From contig NW_022985190.1 of assembly GCF_010093535.1 (NCBI RefSeq), positions 325,443 through 389,442 of the forward strand: DNA of 64,000 nucleotides. The letters are read 5' to 3'. Below the pieces are notes generated by a model, which saw only the letters and a program-made list of their open reading frames with translations, was not told the DNA's origin and made no database searches. Below are positions 58,964-64,000 of this stretch, piece after piece. A program made the translations under genes and the position numbers. The DNA is from Lindgomyces ingoldianus. Lineage: Eukaryota > Ascomycota > Dothideomycetes > Pleosporales > Lindgomycetaceae. The stretch's first letter is position 1; each line of letters begins with the position of its first letter.

Positions 58964-60039
58964 AGGGGGTGTCGGTGTCGAAGAGCAGCTCCGGGAGAGC
59001 TGGCAATGCCCTCAAGGTTCGTGGTCGGTTGGCGCAGGGCTTGTTGAAGAGTGAATGGAGTGCGAAGTGCCGGGAGGGGGGCGAATCTAGCGTGGGAGGT
59101 GTGAGGCCTCGACTGGGGTACTGAATGCGGGGAAGACGCTACCCATGACTCGGCTAAGACCAATATAAGGCCAGGATATGGGCATCCTCTTCATTCAATC
59201 TTCATCTATTAACGCCATATAAACCTGCGGTGTAGCCGCTCTTGATTGCGGCGCCTGCATATCATCCTCTCACGGCCGTGCGGACGAACAGCTTCTTATC
59301 CTTCTCAAGCATGCCCTGCCACAGTGATGAGATCTGCACTTCCGCGCCGCCTGAAGAAATTTGCAGCAGCACGCCCCATCCATCGCGCCTTCAAGAAGCC
59401 ATGGACATGTCGATATGCTCTACCCAGACCAGCTGACCAACGGCAGGCAGGAGACAGGCGGGAGTTCGCAGGTGAACACTAATCTTAAGCTTCCGGATTC
59501 TCGCAGCATGTGGGGACCTAGTGAGGCATGCGACTGGTGGGGCACAAACTCGCTGCCCTTGTCTGCTGACTGCCACTCTACGCGGCTTCGAGAAGAAATG
59601 CAGGACGAGAGGAGCTGATATGTTCATTCTCTAATTGATGGAAATCAGTTATTAAGCTTCATTTAAATGTTTCATGCGGTTGCACGTTTCAAGATCTGGG
59701 TCGTATCGCCCGTCGATCAAGCTTTGCAACATCACATTGCATAGTGCGGGTCCGTGATATCCAGTATACGATAACTTCGGGCTATAGGATATAATTCGGA
59801 GTGTCGGATAGCATGCACAAGGGGCAGTTTTTGATAGCCATCAGCCTGCTATTATGCATGAGCTCACTTATTCGGCAGTGTACCCGGTTCTCACCGGGGT
59901 TCTGCATCCGAACTTGGTAGCACGAGATACGAATCTGGTCTTACGAGAAAGGAATATCTTGTGCAACATGAGCTGGAATTTCCTTTCCTGGTCGCCTTTT
60001 CTTTTGTACCACACGCTCTGAGTTTAGTCATGAAGTACA
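58964..60039. other. Regulator upstream region
   Basis: About 1.1 kb between the regulator and the carrier 3' end, on the same strand. Several 60-85 codon frames overlap each other without domain features. No gene is called. Confidence 0.5.
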
Positions 60040-61175
60040 CTACACTACATTTTCAAACATCTCCAAAACCGCGGAATATACGACTAAAAGCACACCTCCA
60101 CCAGGTCCAAACCTTAATATCTTGGCTACGTATCCCTTGTAGAGCGCCATGAATCCCTCCTCTCTCGCCACAACCGCCAAACTCGGCCACGCCCACTCAT
60201 ACTTCGCTCTGACCCCCTCCACCTTTGCGACGCTCTGAATCCGACTCTTCACCACATCAAGTGGCGTATTAAACGTTGTACCTACCACACCGCCTACAAA
60301 CCCTGCCGCTAAATCATTCACCATCTTCTGCACCTTCGGATTCTGACTCGACTCCGGCTGTGGCAACTGCGCGCGGACCTGAAAGATACAGCCAAAATAG
60401 CCTGCATTCCAGACGATATGTCTCCAGAGCGTTGCCTCAAAGCCATTATACAACGCAAGCGGACCTTCATGTCTCACAACCTTAACAAGGCAGTCTAGCA
60501 GCCCGGAATACCTGGAGGCAGAAGTTTTATCCTGCAGTCGGATTTTTAGCAACTCGAAAGGAACCACGACGAGCGACTCTGTCGCTCCTGCGCTAGCACC
60601 CGTCAGGATTGCAAGGGGTTGCGTGAGGCTAGGGGCGTTGAAGAGTCGTTGGTAGAGCGGCGCGAAGGTGTCGTTTGAGGAGAATTTGATGGCTCTTTTA
60701 GGAACCTCCATTAATATTGGGGCGGTGATTCCGCGGTATAGTCGTGCTACCCTATAGTTTAATTTTGTAAATCGCATATCTCTCTACGATATAATCCTGG
60801 GCTTGAGAAATAACATGATGGCTTACCCTTCGTTCTTTATGATCTTCCGAAAGCAATCCAACACTCCTGAGTATCCATGTCCATCAATGGATTTCCCATG
60901 TTGAAGCTGTATTCGAGTTTTGACGACATCTAAAGGGTACCTTGCTACAATCTTAGTCCCAGCCTAGTCGGGCGCGGACAACGGGGGCAAATTCACATCA
61001 CCAAAATCTATACAACAGTTAACATGAGAATTGTGATTCCGAGTTCGGAACGGAATCGAAAGCCCACCTCCGAGATCCCCGCCACAGCACCAGCAGCAAA
61101 CTGATACCGAAACGGCAGTGGTTTTGCCTTTTCCTCTTTCGCCACCGTGGGCACTTGCGTTTCTCTGGACGTCAT
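60040..61175 (-). CDS. ODC1: Mitochondrial 2-oxodicarboxylate carrier
   Basis: Inner-membrane antiporter exchanging 2-oxoadipate and 2-oxoglutarate, linking cytosol and matrix in lysine metabolism. Exons: 61068..61175, 60997..61007, 60827..60940, 60040..60751; 314 residues. Three mitochondrial-carrier repeats are seen, with signatures [26 protein letters not shown] and [14 protein letters not shown]-terminal [18 protein letters not shown] and the region [20 protein letters not shown] are diagnostic of Odc1/Odc2. Exon 2 is an 11-nt microexon; it supplies ILV and most of the Met codon, recreating the conserved SEILVMYPLDVV. Without it, an alternative acceptor would give [12 protein letters not shown], which does not match the family. 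All transport-site residues appear intact. Confidence 0.9.
60997..61007 (-). other. 11-nt microexon of the carrier gene
   Basis: Minus-strand sequence ATTTTGGTGAT, preceded by a TATAG acceptor and followed by a GTGAAT donor; the next exon starts after GCAAG with G to complete Met. The introns around it are 60 and 56 nt. Confidence 0.8.
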
Positions 61176-61696
61176 AGCTGTCTGTTGACTCACTCACTTT
61201 CACTCTCTCATTACTCTCGACAGTGAACGTGCAGTGCTTTGTATTTTGTCATCCCGTGCACCTTCCCCACCCGTTCCCTTCGCACAACTACCTTCCCCCG
61301 TTAACTCCATCATGCAGGCCCCTGCAATTTTTACTTAGATTTCTGGAGGGCATTTGAGGTGCCAGGGTGTGAGGTGTTGGAGATCGTGTGGGGGAGCTTG
61401 GTTTATGTGGGGCTAGCGCGGATCGGAGAGGCCAGGCAATTCTCAATGCCATAGTATGCAGATAGGGAATATGAGGGTATATTGTAGGTTTGATATGATA
61501 ATTGTCTTGGAGATGGATGGAGAAGGTGAGAGCATTGGAGTTGACAGAATGATTTGGATGGATAGATGAATGGCAGGATTTTGGCCAAGACGTGATGTCT
61601 ACATATGCTATGCTATACACCAGGAAATGCAAGTCTCTATCGGTAGATGAATGCGCAGAGTAGGTAATCCAAGCTCTTTTAATGTGCGCGCTAAGT
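61176..61696. other. Carrier upstream region
   Basis: 521 bp between the carrier start and the CoA-transferase stop. No gene is seen. Confidence 0.55.
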
Positions 61697-63386
61697 CTAA
61701 GCAACGGTCTTCTGATCCTTCAGATCTTGTATTTCGGTGTCGGAGAAGCCGAGAAGCTCTCGCAGGACTTCGTCGGTGTGTTCGCCCAGCATTGGAGGGG
61801 GGCTTCGGATCTTGGGTTCAATACGAGAGTATTTGACGGGATGGTTGACGAGTTTCAAGGGGCCACAGGCAGGATGGCTGACTTGTTCGATCATGTTACG
61901 GGCCAGCACTATAGTCCATTAGCATTATTACTCTTGTGAATGAGAGTAAATAAAATACCATGCTCGTGATTTAGCGTTCCTTGAATATCATTCACTGATG
62001 CATATGGCATCCCGCTGCCTTCAAAGATATCGAGCCACTCTTTCGTGGTCTTTGTCTTCAGCTCGTCCTCAATGATTCGGTCCAGCGTGTCTCGGTTCTT
62101 GACTCGGAGCGCGTTTGTGATAAACCGTGGGTCTTTCTTCCACTCCGGCTTCCCAATCTTATCGCACAAGATACCGTAGAGCCTGTCATTGCAGCCACCG
62201 ACAGCAACATTGGTGTCCCCTGTCTTATACGCTCGGTACGGGACCACAGTAGCTACGAAAGTCAGCTGGCATTCCTCTGTACTAGCATGCTAGATCATAG
62301 CTTAGCTAAACGACGATAGCCTACCGTGAGCAGTCCCCCACCGCCCAGAATCCTTCTTGCCGCTGACAAGTCCGGAACTCGCAATATTTGCGAGACTCGC
62401 AACCTGGCAATCACTCAGACTCGCATCGATCCACTGTCCGAGTCCAGTATCTCTTCTCGCGTACAGTGCGGCAAGCACTCCAATTGCCGTATACATCCCT
62501 GTCGTAAGATCGGTAACAGCAACTCCAACCTTTACAGGCGGTCCGTCTCTTTCTCCAGTGATATGCATTAGGCCCATCTCTGCCTCCACCATGACATCGT
62601 ATCCAGCGCGGTCGCGATACGGACCAGTCTGCCCATAGCCAGTGACAGATGCGTAGATCAAGGATGGATTTATCTGACTGAGGGTCTCGTAGTCTAATTT
62701 ATATTTGGAAAGGCTACCGGGTAGATAATTCTCAACAATTACATCACATTTCCGGGCAAGTTCGTGTAGAATTGATATTCCCGTTGGGTTGTTAAACGAT
62801 AGACCTAGAGATTTCTTGTTGCGGTTTACCTAAAGAGCCTTGTTAGGCGATATCGTAAGAAAAAAAAGATAGGATTCGAAGGAGTAAGAAAATTTAATAA
62901 CATACGGACAAATAGTAAGCGCTCTCTCCTGGAAATGTTCGTTCGACACCGTCGATATATGGTGCATCTGGGGGCCCCCAGGACCTCGTATCATCACCTC
63001 TTGTTGGATGTTCTATCTTTATAATTTCTGCTCTGATGGAAAGTTAAAATGACGAATAGAATAACCCAGTGTGTGGACGATGTACCCAAGGTCACCAAGG
63101 ATCTGTGTGCAGTATGGCTATACGTCGTTAGTGACATTGAGGAAGGAGCATGATATGCAAAGAGGAAAGCCCCTACCCCTGCGAGAACCCTCGTCATATC
63201 AAGGACCCTAATTCCAGCCAATGGCAACTTTTCCACCAATTTCTTATTCACAGCTCCATTGACAGCAGCCAGGCCTCTCCTCGGATTCTGGAACTTAAAA
63301 TTCCGCTCTGCGAATCCGACCACCGGGTAATAAGAAGGCGCACGTGGTAATATCGATCTCACGTAAAGCCTGGAAAATGGTTTCAT
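61697..63386 (-). CDS. SUGCT: Class III CoA-transferase (CaiB/BaiF), glutarate/SUGCT type
   Basis: Moves CoA between acids; the closest characterised relatives are mitochondrial succinate-hydroxymethylglutarate/glutarate CoA-transferases. Exons: 63177..63386, 63086..63117, 62906..63032, 62325..62829, 61959..62252, 61697..61908; 459 residues. A basic N-terminus ([20 protein letters not shown]) suggests mitochondrial import. Family motifs: [75 protein letters not shown] followed by [17 protein letters not shown] with the expected catalytic Asp, then [14 protein letters not shown] and [15 protein letters not shown]. Exon 2 is only 32 nt. The adjacent 2-oxodicarboxylate carrier fits a shared role in 2-oxoadipate/glutarate breakdown. 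The exact substrate is inferred. Confidence 0.88.
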
Positions 63387-63682
63387 GATTGTGCTACCTC
63401 AAAAACATCATTGATCGTTGAAGTGTTATATCAAAGAAAGTTGTGATGCGCGAAAAGCCTGCCCCACATCCAGGATGTGGGGTCGCTTAATTCAGGAACA
63501 GCTATGCACGGACCACGTTAAATACACAGAGGCGGCGCGTTCATCCAAAATGGTACATTGGTTGATTGATTGATGTGAGATTTGGATATATAACGATGGC
63601 AGCTAATGCGGACTGCACAGAGGATGGAATGAAAAGTACCCTACTGATAACTCATGGAAAGATGCAGATGAGAACTGGTGCT
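63387..63682. other. CoA-transferase upstream region
   Basis: About 300 bp to the 3' end of the last gene; promoter only, nothing else seen. Confidence 0.5.
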
Positions 63683-64000
63683 CTAGGTGCCGTTGGCACC
63701 ATTGGTAGCCCCGTTAGTTTCCTGTGCTCCGTTCAGATATGGCTTCAGTTCTTTCGAATGCACACCCTCGGTCATGCTGGTGTTCGCACCATGTGCGAAG
63801 CCACCGATATAGTAAGGGGCAAGCCTCTTCTTCTCCGCAATTTGGTCCTCCTTGACCCGAGCGAGCAGTTCTTTGGCCTTGGGATTCGTGGAGAAGCGAT
63901 CCTAAGGTAAGCAAGTTAGCAACATATTGATCGGCTGATAGAAGCTCATTGGTTCCACTTACTGGGAGAGCTTCCCAGACCTTGTAGTCGGTCCCGTGGG
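63683..64000 (-). CDS. 3' end of a gene entering from the right edge
   Basis: Exons 63963..64000 (cut by the window) and 63683..63901, joined by a 61-nt GTAAGT...CTTAG intron in phase 0. The visible C-terminus reads HGTDYKVWEALP, then DRFSTNPKAKELLARVKEDQ, IAEKKRLAPYYIGGFAHGAN, TSMTEGVHSKELKPYLNGAQ and ends in an Asn/Gly/Ala-rich tail. I do not recognise the family from this fragment. It is on the same strand as the CoA-transferase, 297 bp upstream, so it could be part of the same metabolic group. Confidence 0.6.

Noticed and set aside
60935..61067. Two-exon carrier model joining exon 1 to GCTGGGACTAAG
   Set aside because: It closes in frame but gives [12 protein letters not shown], whereas the family has SE(I/L)LVMYPLDVV; the microexon model fits exactly.
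53645..64000. Secondary metabolite gene cluster
   Set aside because: A P450 and a regulator are present, but there is no polyketide, peptide, terpene or prenyl synthase; the other genes are primary mitochondrial metabolism.

Overview
The window is nuclear DNA of a filamentous ascomycete (Pezizomycotina). The evidence is short introns of about 45-110 bp with GTRNGT donors and YAG acceptors, tightly packed housekeeping genes on both strands, a HET-domain gene, a fungal STAND-type/ankyrin gene, a C2H2/fungal_trans regulator and a single-exon P450. I cannot place it to class or genus. There are no bacterial features, and I found no tRNA, rRNA or CRISPR array. Exon coordinates were worked out by hand from splice signals, frame closure and family conservation; each full multi-exon model given closes in frame.

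Layout. Positions 1-21.6 kb form a conserved housekeeping block: RPT1 (cut by the left edge), SDH1, RPL3, CDC55, a Yea4-type nucleotide-sugar transporter, PMT4, AMP deaminase, a C2H2 zinc-finger protein and a small three-exon gene. Positions 21.6-26.8 kb are a gene-poor stretch with only short coding-like scraps. Positions 26.8-35.6 kb hold a mitochondrial two-RRM protein whose start codon is split by an intron, PEX5, a secreted RNase T2, a NAPE-PLD-like hydrolase and an unrecognised 320-residue protein. Positions 35.6-44 kb are a plastic island: a decayed segmental copy of the preceding gene, a HET gene with 32-residue tandem repeats, gene debris, a 105-bp inverted repeat pair, a near-perfect foldback, LTR-like scraps and a four-exon STAND-N/ankyrin gene. 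A GST-like gene and a DUF924 gene follow, then a second gene-poor stretch (46.8-51.2 kb) with a broken gene. Positions 51-64 kb hold a large unrecognised protein, a P450, a C2H2/fungal_trans regulator, a 2-oxodicarboxylate carrier (with an 11-nt microexon), a class III CoA-transferase of the glutarate type, and the 3' end of a gene running off the right edge.

How genes may work together. SDH1, the carrier and the CoA-transferase are mitochondrial metabolism. The carrier (2-oxoadipate exchange) and the SUGCT-type CoA-transferase (glutarate to glutaryl-CoA) act in the same part of lysine/2-oxoadipate breakdown and are adjacent, so they may be a small catabolic pair. PMT4 and the nucleotide-sugar transporter both serve the secretory glycosylation/wall route. 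The HET and STAND/ankyrin genes are typical non-self recognition components and sit in the most rearranged part of the window, which is where I would look for something undescribed.
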